Source: Margaritifera margaritifera
Taxonomy: Eukaryota; Mollusca; Bivalvia; Unionida; Margaritiferidae
Length of the DNA: 64,000 nucleotides
Reading direction: 5' to 3'
Assembly: GCA_029931535.1 (NCBI GenBank)
Contig: JAQPZY010001695.1
Location: 1,609,001 to 1,673,000 of the forward strand
The translations under genes and the position numbers were made by a program. The notes under the pieces were generated by a model. It had not been told where the DNA came from. It ran no database searches and saw nothing but the letters and a program-made list of their open reading frames with translations. Positions 35,946-47,519 of the stretch are shown here, one piece after another; the stretch's first letter is position 1, and every line of letters begins with the position of its first letter.

Positions 35946-38090
35946 TGTAATCACACTATTTCAAAATACGGTAATACATATTTGTCCGTAGAGACATTCT
36001 TCCATATTTACTAAAAATATAATCGTTAGGCTACATTTTCTCGCTCCTAAGACTTGTTTATAAAATTTATGTGTACTCTCAACAGTATTTACTAAGATAA
36101 ATTCAAATACTTTTGCACCATAATTCAAAATTGGTACCATAAGCATATCAAATAATTTGCATACAACTTTGGGAGATATGTCACCAAATTTATACAAGAA
36201 TTTGTGCATAGAGAAAACAACTTTAAAGGCTTATCTAGCATGTGTTTGGTGTGCTTCATTAAATGCAAAACCCAAAACAATGCCAAGAAAAACAAATTTT
36301 TTAGCAATTTGTAGTCCCAAATCCTTATAAAATAATTGATCATTATCTGGAATTCTTCCACCTCTTTGAAATACCATACATGTTGTCTTGTGTATTGACT
36401 TTTAGGTTCAATGTATCACAATAGTTTCCAAGAGTATCCAAATTCTGTTTCCAAGAATATTGTTATAGCATCTGCATAAAGAATCAAGAACAATTTCAAT
36501 ACAGCTAAATCTATTCCTGCTACCCCATTTTGTGAAAACTCCTCTTCTAAATCATTAATGAATAGAGCAAATGAAAACGGTGATAAACATTTACCTTAAC
36601 GTATTCAAGTTATACACATAAATTCCTTGGAAAAAGTATTATTGAAGTTAACACTATTTTTAACATTTTCATTCATAGAATGTACAACATTAAACTATTT
36701 TCTATGATCCCTAACTTCAGTCGTTTGTACAATAGTATATTGCTTACAACATGATCAAAACTTGTTGTCAAATCAACGAGAGCGCAACATAGCTTCTTAC
36801 CTAAATTTAGACCACGAGTAATTAAGCTATGGAATATAAAAATGTTATCCACAGTAGATATATTTTCTCTGAAGTCAGCCTGAGCTTTAATATAAACCTT
36901 GTAATTATCTGCCCACTGCACAAGTCTATTGTTTAGAATACGTTTGAACGTTTACCTAATACACTTAATAAATTGATACCTCTTTTGTTTTCAATCTCAT
37001 TAATTAACCACTTTTATGAATAGCGATAATGATTCGTTCAACCAAATTTGAAGAAATAAATCCAGGTTTAAAATAAAATAATACTTTTTAACATATATGA
37101 TTACAATACTTCATGACCATGAATAAAAAAAAAATTATCAGTTTATCGAGTCTACTATTCTTGCCACATTTTAATTCTTAAAAGGTTTTACTTATCCCTT
37201 CTTCTCTCATATGTACATTCAACAGTTAAGAAATAATTTCAAGATCCCCCTTATTCATTATAAAATTCAATGGTATTAATATCATCAGTAAAATAAGGAT
37301 CCTTGGGTATAATAATACTTCCAAAAAAAGGCTGAATTCATCAACAGTTACTTCCATCGTTTGTTTGGTAGCACATCCTTCTAGCATCCGCCAATATTCT
37401 TTCGCATTCTTTAAACTTGCATCTAACTTAAGTTTAGTTTGTTTATCAATGATTTGAGTTCTACTCTGCCTAATTTGTTTTTTTAAAGTCTGTACTTGCA
37501 TCTACCATGCATATTCTCTATGACTCATTTCTGCTACAAATATTTAGGCCTCAAGTAAATTGCTATCTTTTAGTTTCACATTCCGCATCAAACCAGGCAG
37601 AATCTTGTTCTGACCGATTATGCCTGGGATTTTTCTTCGCGATTTGGTACTTAGTGCTTTTGAAATAAACGATCCGCTACAAAACAAAATACTTCAGAAA
37701 AGTTTATAATCGAACTTTTAATTCTATCATGATTCCGATTTGGATCAGAAAATGCAGTGCATTCTTTCATCAAATTTCTGCTTCACAAAGAACGAATTTA
37801 ATTTATTGACAAAATCAGTTCAGACTCCTATATGTAATTCAGCAAGACATTTTGATCATGTATAATTACAAAATAGACGTTTTTAATATTAGAACATCTG
37901 GAAATATCTGATGTGGGATGATAACTCATAGAAACAGTATTACAATAAAAAGGAAATACTGATTGACTGCATATAACATAATTCTGCTCCTATCATTTAC
38001 AAAAGTGAATTCACCAACACCATTATCATGTACAGCCTTTAGTACAGAGTTCTGTAGTATGTGTTCTCTAAATGAGCAAGTAAAATCGTA
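35946..38090 (-). mobile_element. LINE remnant, copy 3
   Basis: Collinear with copy 2, same order of reverse-transcriptase and endonuclease fragments and same degenerate YADA box, with small substitutions. Confidence 0.75.
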
Positions 38091-38179
38091 AACATTTTAA
38101 AAGTCTGATTTATGTGTCTTCAAATGAATTATAAGAAATGCCAGACTGAAGTATTACACCATCCGACATGAAAAGAAAA

Positions 38180-38440
38180 GTTTGGTTTGGTTTTGTGGGT
38201 TTAAGGCCATTTTTCAGCACATGATAGGCTATACATGGCGGCCAGTATATCTGCTTGAGGGAGAACCCGCAAAAACAAGGAGAAGAACAACAGACCCACG
38301 GAAAGCTACTGGAGAGCTTTTTCACATACCCGCGCTGGCCGAGCCGAGAGTCGATCCGTCGCGGAGAGAGATGAATTAAGAGTGATCTGTAAAGCGAGTG
38401 AATTAGACTACTCGGCCACCCGGGGCCCCTCAAAAGTTGC
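38180..38440 (-). repeat. tRNA-derived SINE, copy 3
   Basis: Near-identical to the SINE at 16,145-16,405. Confidence 0.65.
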
Positions 38441-38793
38441 AACTAAGATCTTGGAGATATGGTTTTTATGTGTGTTTGTAGTATGGGTTTGAGTTCAATA
38501 GATATGCATAGGAAATGAGGAAGGATTGTTCCCTTTGATCAAGTACCTACCCCTCCGGTCGTTCTCCGTCTCGTTTCACCTATAAGTCTTAGGGAAAAAT
38601 ATGCAAACTAGTCATCATTTCATTCGACAATCATACTCTCCTCCCTGGTATATTGATTTTTAAGAAGATTTGAAGTTAACAGTTCTTTATTTCATGTCTT
38701 CTTTTATACCAATATGGCAGTTATCTTTCATTGCAGAGGTGTATACCTTTCGGAGAATTTTCAAAACATATTGTATAATAATAATCAATTTAC

Positions 38794-38850
38794 CTTTCTT
38801 TTTGTCCCTTGTAGGGTCGTCGATTTTGTCTTCGCTTCCATCCTGTTCAT
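38794..38850 (-). CDS. Host mini-exon, charged 19-codon repeat, unit 3
   Basis: Identical to the exons at 16,759 and 27,746 including splice sites; phase 1 to 1. Confidence 0.62.
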
Positions 38851-40315
38851 CTGTAAAAACAATCAGGTGATTACATCAAAGAATATTTTACCATGATTTA
38901 ACTAACGCAAACTTTTTTAATGTTAAATTTATAATTAATCTTGCAGAGACCCAGATTTTTTCTGTGAAATGTACTGATGTTGAGAAAGTATTTATTGGTA
39001 TTATTCAAAATCAGACTTGATCCAGACATGTAATTCTGGTATAGTGGTGTCGCCTTGATTGTAAATACATGATGTCAATGATAAAGGAATTGATCTAAAA
39101 TGTTTTAGTAGAGGCATATATACCAGAATGGAGCAGAATCTGTTCAGAAATACAACCTCTAGGATGGTAGCAAGCTCAGCCTATAAGATGTTAGATCACT
39201 TCATTAATATGCATACATGTTGTTCATGATCAGACTATTTCGATATCTGGACAACATAGACCAATACACCCTGGTTCATCAGTATATCAAACTGATTCAA
39301 AATCCGTTCACAAATACAGTTCCAAGGATGTAACAAGCTAAGCCAATGTCAGTTCTCCTCCTTTTTAGCGTAGTTGTCGTTCAAAGTCAAACTCCTCTTT
39401 GACCTTGATGATATAGATTTATATACTAAGTTGAAATAAAATCCGTTTCAAATGCAGATTGTGGAATGAAAACAAAGTTAGACAAGCAAATACCATATCA
39501 CATTATTGGTTTGCATAGATGTCGTCTGTAATCTCATTCGCCCAATGTCTCTATGATATTAACAGTTGCTTCTACTGTGATACAAATCTGTGCAGAAATA
39601 AAGTTTCTAGGATGGTAAAACAATTCTTGACAGAAATCGGTATAACTGCTAAGCGTGCTAGTGAAATGACCTTTCTGTATCGTGATTGATAAGGCCATTG
39701 ACAAATCAGCTTCGAATTCGTTACTAGCTACGTAGAATGCTTAGACCAACAACAACAATACCTGGTGTCCAGGTTAGGAACAGTGTTTGAGAAATTTCTC
39801 GAAACATAAATATGCTGACTATTTAGTAATTCAATGATTTTTAACATATTTGACCTAACCCAATTCGATGCAATAACTTTCTCAATCGATAACAAAGTGA
39901 TATTCACCGTCGAGTACATTTTAAGAAGGATAAAATCTGTATCCAATAGGAGTAGGATGCAGTCTGTTGAATCTAGCGGTTTCTATATACCAACTATGTG
40001 AGGATGTTTTCAGATTTGAAATAGCATTGCGCAATTTTGCTATTGTAACCAAATATAAATATTCTTTATATCCGAACTCGAGACAATTTTATATACAGTC
40101 TAGATCTTGTGATTCTTATATCCTTAAATGCCAGTTTTGAACAAACTGGTCAGCTGAATGTTGTTTGGCAAGTGATAAAAGTATCATATTGTCATCCCAG
40201 CTTCTCCAAGTAATAAAACATATGATAATTATCGTAACGAAAATTGATATTTTTTCTTCGCAGGATAACTTTTCAGTTCAGTCAACATTGAACAGTAGAC
40301 AAATGAAACATATTT

Positions 40316-42420
40316 TGTAATCACACTATTTCAAAATACGGTAATACATATTTGTCTGTAGAGACATTCTTCCATATTTACTAAAAATATAATCGTTAGG
40401 CTACATTTTCTCGCTCCTAAGACTTGTTTATAAAATTTATGTGTACTCTCAACAGTATTTACTAAGATAAATTCAAATACTTTTGCACCATAATTCAAAA
40501 TTGGTACCATAAGCATATCAAATAATTTGCATACAACTTTGGGAGATATGTCACCAAATTTATACAAGAATTTGTGCATAGAGAAAACAACTTTAAAGGC
40601 TTATCTAGCATGTGTTTGGTGTGCTTCATTAAATGCAAAACCCAAAACAATGCCAAGAAAAACAAATTTTTTTAGCAATTTGTAGTCCCAAATCCTTATA
40701 AAATAATTGATCACTATCTGGAATTCTTCCACCTCTTTGAAATACCATACATGTTGTCTTGTGTATTGACTTTTAGGTTCAATGTATCACAATAGTTTCC
40801 AAGAGTATCCAAATTCTGTTTCCAAGAATATTGTTATAGCATCTGCATAAAGAATCAAGAACAATTTCAATACAGCTAAATCTATTCCTGCTACCCCATT
40901 TTGTGAAAACTCCTCTTCTAAATCATTAATGAATAGAGCAAATGAAAACGGTGATAAACATTTACCTTAACGTATTCAAGTTATACACATAAATTCCTTG
41001 GAGAAAGTATTATTGAATTTAACACTATTTTTAACATTTTCATTCATAGAATGTACAACATTAAACTATTTCCTACGATCCCAAACTTCAGTCGTTTGTA
41101 CAATAGTATATTGCTTACAACATGATCAAAACTTGTTGTCAAATCAACGAGAGCGCAACATAGCTTCTTACCTAAATTTAGACCACGAGTAATTAAGCTA
41201 TGGAATATAAAAATGTTATCCACAGTAGATATATTTTCTCTGAAGTCAGTCTGAGCTTTAATATAAACCTTGTAATTATCTGCCCACTGCACAAGTCTAT
41301 TGTTTAGAATACGTTTGAATGTTTACCTAATACACTTAATAAATTGATACCTCTTTTGTTTTCAATCTCATTAATTAACCACTTTTATGAATAGCGATAA
41401 TGATTCGTTAAACAAAATTTGAAGAAATAAATCCAGGTTTAAAATAAAATTAATATTTTTTAACATATATGATTGCAATACTTCATAACCATGAATAAAA
41501 AAAAATAATTATCAGTTTATCGAGTCTACTATTCTTGCCACATTTTAATTCTTAAAAGGTTTTACTCGTCCCTTCTTCTCTCATATGTACATTCAACAGT
41601 TAAAAAAATAATTTCAAGATCCCCCTTATTCATTATAAAATTCAATGGTATTAATATCATCAGTAAAATAAGGATCCTTGGGTATAATAATACTTCCCAA
41701 AAAAGGCTGAATTCATCAACAGTTACTTCCATCGTTTGTTTGGTAGCACATCCTTCTAGCATCCGCCAATATTCTTTCGCATTCCTTAAACTTGCATCTA
41801 ACTTAAGTTTAGTTTGTTTATCAATGATTTGAGTTCTACTCTTCCTAATTTGTTTTTTTAAAGTCTGTACTTGCATCTACCATGCATATTCTCTATGACT
41901 CATTTCTGCTACAAATATTTAGGCCTCAAGTAAATTGCTATCTTTTAGTTTCACATTCCGCATCAAACCAGACAGAATCTTGTTCTGACCGATTATGCCT
42001 GGGTTTTTTCTTCGCGATTTGGTACTTAGCGCTTTTGAAATAAACGATCCTCTACAAAACAAAATACTTCAGAAAAGTTTATAATCGAACTTTTAATTCT
42101 ATCATGATTCCGATTTGGATCAGAAAATGCAGTGCAATCTTTCATCAAATTTCTGCTTCACAAAGAACGAATTTAATTTATTGACAAAATCAGTTCAGAC
42201 TCCTATATGTAATTCAGAAAGATATTTTGATCATTTATAATTATAAAATCGTCTTTTTTAATATTAGTACATCTGGAAATATCTGATGTGGGATGATAAC
42301 TCATAGAAACAGTATTACAATAAAAAGGAAATACTGATTGACTGCATATAACATAATTCTGCTCCTTTCATTTACAAAAGTTAATTCACCAACACCATTA
42401 TCATGTACCGCAAGTAATAT
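40316..42420 (-). mobile_element. LINE remnant, copy 4
   Basis: Same fragments as copies 2 and 3, with more substitutions at its right (5') end. Confidence 0.72.
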
Positions 42421-42509
42421 CTTAAACATTTTTAAAGTTTGATTTATGTTTCTTCAAATGAATTATAAGAAAAGCCAGATTGAACTACTAAACCATCCGA
42501 CATCAAAAG

Positions 42510-42740
42510 AAAGTTTGGTTTGGTTTGGTGGGTTTAAGGCCATTTTTCAGCACATGATAGGGTATACATGGCGGCCAGTATATTTGCTTGAGGGAGAACC
42601 TGGAAAAACAAAGCTACTGGAGAGCTTTTTCACATACCCGCGCTGGCCGAACCGAGAGTCGATCCGACGCGGAGAGAGATGAATTTAGAGTGATCTGTAA
42701 AGCGAGTACCTTAGACTACTCGGCCACCCGGGGCTCTCAA
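42510..42740 (-). repeat. tRNA-derived SINE, copy 4, with internal deletion
   Basis: Retains the GGCCGAGTAG-like head and the CTGGCCGCCATG body but lacks about 35 bp near the middle compared with the other three copies. Confidence 0.6.
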
Positions 42741-43091
42741 AAGAAGCAACTAAAGGTCTTACCTACCCATCCGTTCGTTCGCCGTCTCGTTTCACCTATA
42801 AGTCTTACGCAAAATATGCAAACTATTCATCATTTCATTCCACAATTATACTCTCCTCCCTGGTATATTGATGTTTAAGAAGATTTGAACTTAACAGTTC
42901 TTTATTTCATGTCTTCTTTTATACCAATATGGCAGTTATCTTTCATTGTAGAGGTGTATACCTTGTGGAGTTTACACGTGTTCTGAATGTATCAAGGGAA
43001 AAGTTAGATAGGGTGTGTCTTCTATCTTGCTGAAAAATTAGGAAATTCTGCAGAAATTTCCAAACATATTGTATAATAATATTCAATTTAC

Positions 43092-43148
43092 CTTTCTTTT
43101 TGTCCCTTGTAGGTTCGGCGATTTTGTCTTCGATTCCTTCCTGTTTGT
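43092..43148 (-). CDS. Host mini-exon, charged 19-codon repeat, diverged unit 4
   Basis: 57 nt, phase 1 to 1, acceptor TTTTGACAG/ACAAAC, donor AAAGAAAG/GTAAAT. It encodes KQEGIEDKIAEPTRDKKK, clearly related to the EQDGSEDKIDDPTRDKKK exons. Length, phase and splice sites are kept despite substitutions, which argues that it is a real exon. Confidence 0.68.
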
Positions 43149-43614
43149 CTGTCAAAACATTATGTAGTTCTATGAAATGTACTGTGCTGAGAATGTATTT
43201 GTATGTATTATTAAAAATCAGACATGGTCTATAATCTGGATATTACTGAATGAAGAAGCTGACATAATATGAGTTCTTTTACACTGCAGGGTTCTATACT
43301 TAGTGCATTTTACATATGTACTGAGTCTAAGAAGAGAAAAAATTGGATAGAATCAGAATTTTGTTCATCTAACTTTTCAAAAGTCTTGATGAATGGAGTG
43401 TGAATTAAAATTTGACTCAAATAAAGCAGTGTGTGTGTGTGTGTGTCTTAATATGGAAAAGCAAGCAATAATGTACATGAAATATGACTATAATCTTAAT
43501 ACCATTAATCTACAGAAAGCATGTCCTTTTTAAATTACGCTTTCTGCTATCTCTTTTCCTGAGAAAATTATTCAACAATGCAGATTGAAACATATTGAAT
43601 GATCCTCAATGTAC

Positions 43615-43665
43615 CTCCAGACTGCTTCTTCGAGTCGATTACCTTTGGTTTATCCACAGCAGATG
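43615..43665 (-). CDS. Host mini-exon, juxtamembrane linker
   Basis: 51 nt, phase 1 to 1, acceptor TTTCTTTCAG/CATCTG, donor TCTGGAG/GTACAT. It encodes SAVDKPKVIDSKKQSG: basic and soluble, placed just after the predicted transmembrane segment, as expected for a cytoplasmic stop-transfer region. Confidence 0.62.
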
Positions 43666-43928
43666 CTGAAAGAAAAATGAAGGAAAGTATATCACTTTGT
43701 ATCAACTTTATCCTCGCCAAAAGAATAAGTTCGGCGTTGAGTTCAAAAACTGTATCTTAGATAATATAAAAAAGTTCAAAACTCGAAAAAGGGCGCTAAC
43801 ACCTTTTACAGTCAGTTGGATACTTCAATAAGTTTTGCGCACAGGATGGAAAATAGACTATTATCTATTATTGTCTATTATTAACAGTGGAGGGTTAAAA
43901 GAAAAATGCAATACAACAACTATATATG

Positions 43929-44013
<85 letters not shown>

Positions 44014-45327
44014 GGCTTTGGTACAGAGTTCAGTAGTATATATAATCAAAATGAGGAAGTAATATCTAAAAACATTTTAAAGTCTAATTTATGTTCTTCA
44101 AATTAATTACAAGAAATGCCAGTTTGAACTACTAAACCACCCGACGTCAAAAGAAAGGCGCTAAGGTCCTGGAGATATGGCCGTTTGTGTGTTTGTAGTA
44201 TGGGTTTGAGGTCGATGCATATGAATAAGAAATGAGGAAGGATAGTTAACTGAGATCTAGTACCTACCCCACCGTCTCATTGCACCTATAAATCTTACGC
44301 ACAATATGCAAACTAGTCATTATTTCATTCTACAATCATACTCTTCTCAATAATATATTAATGTTTAAGAAGATTCGAACTGAATAAAATGTATGTAACG
44401 TCATTTTTCATGATACCTGCAATATTTGCTGCCAAGTTCCAGGTTTCTTGCACCTATGCCATGGTTATTTAACATTTACGTAAGGGAAAGATATTGCGAT
44501 TGGCATACTATTGTATGCGGTCTGTTTCACTCCAAAATGCATATGCAGAATAAAATATGTTTCCTCGTAGTTAAATCCTGAGATTTTTTTATTTCGTGAC
44601 TTTAATTGTTTTTTTTTTTTGTTTTTTTTTTGTGTCTCTATTACAATCCGTGTAACATTTCTAAAATACTGTGTTATGATACAGGTAAACCTACTTTATC
44701 CTCGGCAAACAACAAAAGTCGACTTTGAATTGAACCAATGCATTTAAGATAATACAAAAGTTCAAATCCCGAAAAGGTTGCTCATACCGTTTGCAATCAT
44801 TTAATAAAGTTGGATCATCTTGCAAGTGCAGGGACAGATGTTTCTAGGTATTATTGAAACTCAGACATGGTCCGTGTGCTGTATATTCCTGAAAGAAGAT
44901 TCTGACACTAATAGGACAGTTATCTTCCACTGCAGAATTTTATACCTAGTAAATTTTAAATGTGTGCTGCGTCTATCAAAACAAATAATTCGTGTCAGAT
45001 CTTTTTTTAATCATCTAACTTTTCAAAAGTCTTGGAATGAAACTTTCACTGAAATAAAGCAATATGTGTAGAATGTGTGTCTACTTTTGTCTGTTATTAT
45101 GTATCACACTTATTGAATGGAGAGAAATAAAGCAATATTTGTGGAATATGTGTGCATGTGTTTGTGTGTTAATATTAAAAAGCAAGGCAATAATGTACAT
45201 GAAGTGTGACTATAATCTTAATACCAATAATCTACAGAGAGCATGTCCTTATTAAACTGAGCTTTTTTGTCCTGAGAAAGTTATGGCAGTCTGCAGATTG
45301 AAACATACTGAATAATCCTCAATTTAC

Positions 45328-45375
45328 CTTTAGGCCACAATGCCACTGCTAAACCTACAACTGCTACAGTTGCTC
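45328..45375 (-). CDS. Host mini-exon, second half of a transmembrane helix
   Basis: 48 nt, phase 1 to 1, acceptor TTTATTCAG/GAGCAA, donor CCTAAAG/GTAAAT. It encodes ATVAVVGLAVALWPK: uninterrupted hydrophobic residues ending in a Trp-Pro-Lys boundary. Confidence 0.65.
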
Positions 45376-45631
45376 CTGAATAAAATGACGAAAATTATGT
45401 CAATGTGTATGAACTTTATCCTCCGCAGAAAAATAAATTCAACGTTGAATTCACAAACTGTATTGTAGGTAACAGAGAAAGTTCAAAACTCGAAAAAGGG
45501 TGCTAACACCTTTTACCATCAGTTGGATAATCTACCAAGTTTGTAGAAAGGGTGGAAAATAGACTAGTATCTATTATGGTCTATTATATACAATGGAGGG
45601 TGAAATGAAAAATTAAATAAAACTATATGTG

Positions 45632-45758
<127 letters not shown>

Positions 45759-46191
45759 CTGTATTTAGCACAAACTTCTGTATCATATGTCATAAAAATA
45801 AGAAAGTAATATCTAGTTAATAATTCAGCAATATCTACTGAAAGATGACGCAGACACTAATATGGCAGTTATCTTCCATTGTAGAGTTGTATACTTAGTG
45901 CATTTTACCCGAGACTATCCAGAGAGAGAATTGGACTCAGATTTTTTTTAACATCTGGAGTGTGAATGAAACTTTTACTGAAATAAAGTAATATGTGTGA
46001 AATATGTGAATATGTATTTGTGTGTTAATATAAAAAGCAAGTCAATAATGTATATGAAGTGTGACTATAATCTTAATACCATTAATCTACAGAAAGCATA
46101 TCCTTATTAAACTACGCTTTCTGCGTATTTCTTGTGTTTAGAAAGTTATTGAGCTATGCAGATAGAAACATATTGAATAATCCCAATTTAC

Positions 46192-46248
46192 CTATTCCTA
46201 ACACCATCGGCTCTATCCAGGGTTTATCACCCATACTTGTAGTTGTTC
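46192..46248 (-). CDS. Host mini-exon, membrane-entry segment
   Basis: 57 nt, phase 1 to 1, acceptor TTTTTTTCAG/GAACAA, donor TTAGGAATAG/GTAAAT. It encodes TTTSMGDKPWIEPMVLGI. The last six residues are hydrophobic and continue, through a junction Gly, into the helix of the next exon. This is the most upstream exon I can support; the N-terminal exons were not found. Confidence 0.6.
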
Positions 46249-47519
46249 CTGAAAAAAATTAAGGAACTTTTATCACTGTGTATCAACATTATCCTCGGCA
46301 AAAGAACAAATTTGACACTGAGTGCTAAAACTGTACCTTAGATAATAGAAAAGGTTCAAAATTCAAAAAGGGTGGTTGCAACTTTTCACATTCAGTTGGA
46401 TAGTCTAACTAGTTTGCGGAAAGGATGGAAATAGACTACTATCTATTATTGTCTATCACAATCAATGGAGGGTGAAAAGAAAAATGAACTAAAAATATAT
46501 GCGCAATATATATATCACATCTTTGGTAAGTAAGATCTAAAGCATTTGTAAAGTCTAATTTATGCTTCTTCAAATTAAATAAGAAAGGCCGGATTGAAAT
46601 ATTGAATTATTCAACATCAAACGAAGGACATAAGGTCATGGAACTTTGATTTTTTTGTGCATTTAGAGTATGGGTTTGAGGTCGAAACATATACACAGGA
46701 AATAAATTAGAATCGTTCCTTGCGATCAAGTGCCTACCACTTCTGTCACTTGCAGTCTCGTTTTGCCTATAAGTCTTAAGGAAAACAGTAAACATATTCA
46801 TCATGCCATTCAACAATGATACCCTCCTCCCTGATATATTGATCTTTAAGAAGATTTGAACTTAAAAGATTCATTTCACGTCATTTGTCACCATACCTGC
46901 AATATTTGTTGCCAAATTCCAGGTTTCTTGCACTTAGATGTGGTCATATTCACTCCGAAATACAAATTCAGAATGAAATTTGTTTGCTCTTAGTTATATT
47001 AAGCGAGTTTTTAATTTCACAATTATCTTACTATATCACAATCCATATAACATTTAAAAATACAATTGTATGATGCAGGTAAACCAACCTAATCATCGGC
47101 AAACAACTGAAGTCAACTTTGAATTAACAAGAGTGTATTTAACATAATATAAACCTTCAAAACTCGAAAAGTGTGCTCACACCGTTTACAATCATTAAAC
47201 TAAGTTGGATAATCTAGCAAATGTAGGGAAAGGATGGCAAAACATAATATAATTTAGAATGATAATAAGATCGTGACTCTAGAAATAAAATCATTAAAGA
47301 GGATATTTAGTTCTATGAAATGTACTGTGTTGAGAATGTATTTCTAGGTATTCCTAAAAATCAGACATGGTCTCTATACTGGATATTACTGAAAGAAGAC
47401 GCTGACACTACTATGGCAGTTGTTTTCCATTGTAGAGTTAATACTTAGTACATTTTATTGTGAGAGAAACAGTATCACTAATTGATGAATTAGACTTTAC
47501 TATACATCCAACACAATCT

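Larger units (their letters stand above)
34919..39288. repeat. Tandem array unit 3
   Basis: 4,370 bp, from AAACTGATTC to TCAGTATATC, collinear with unit 2. It is followed directly by unit 4 with no Gypsy element, giving the pre-insertion (empty) site at 39,285-39,295. Confidence 0.9.
39289..43160. repeat. Tandem array unit 4, diverging at its right end
   Basis: Close match to unit 3 up to about 42.0 kb. It then has deletions and substitutions, including a shortened SINE at 42,510-42,740, and ends in the diverged mini-exon at 43.1 kb. It is the oldest-looking complete unit and probably the founder of the array. Confidence 0.82.
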
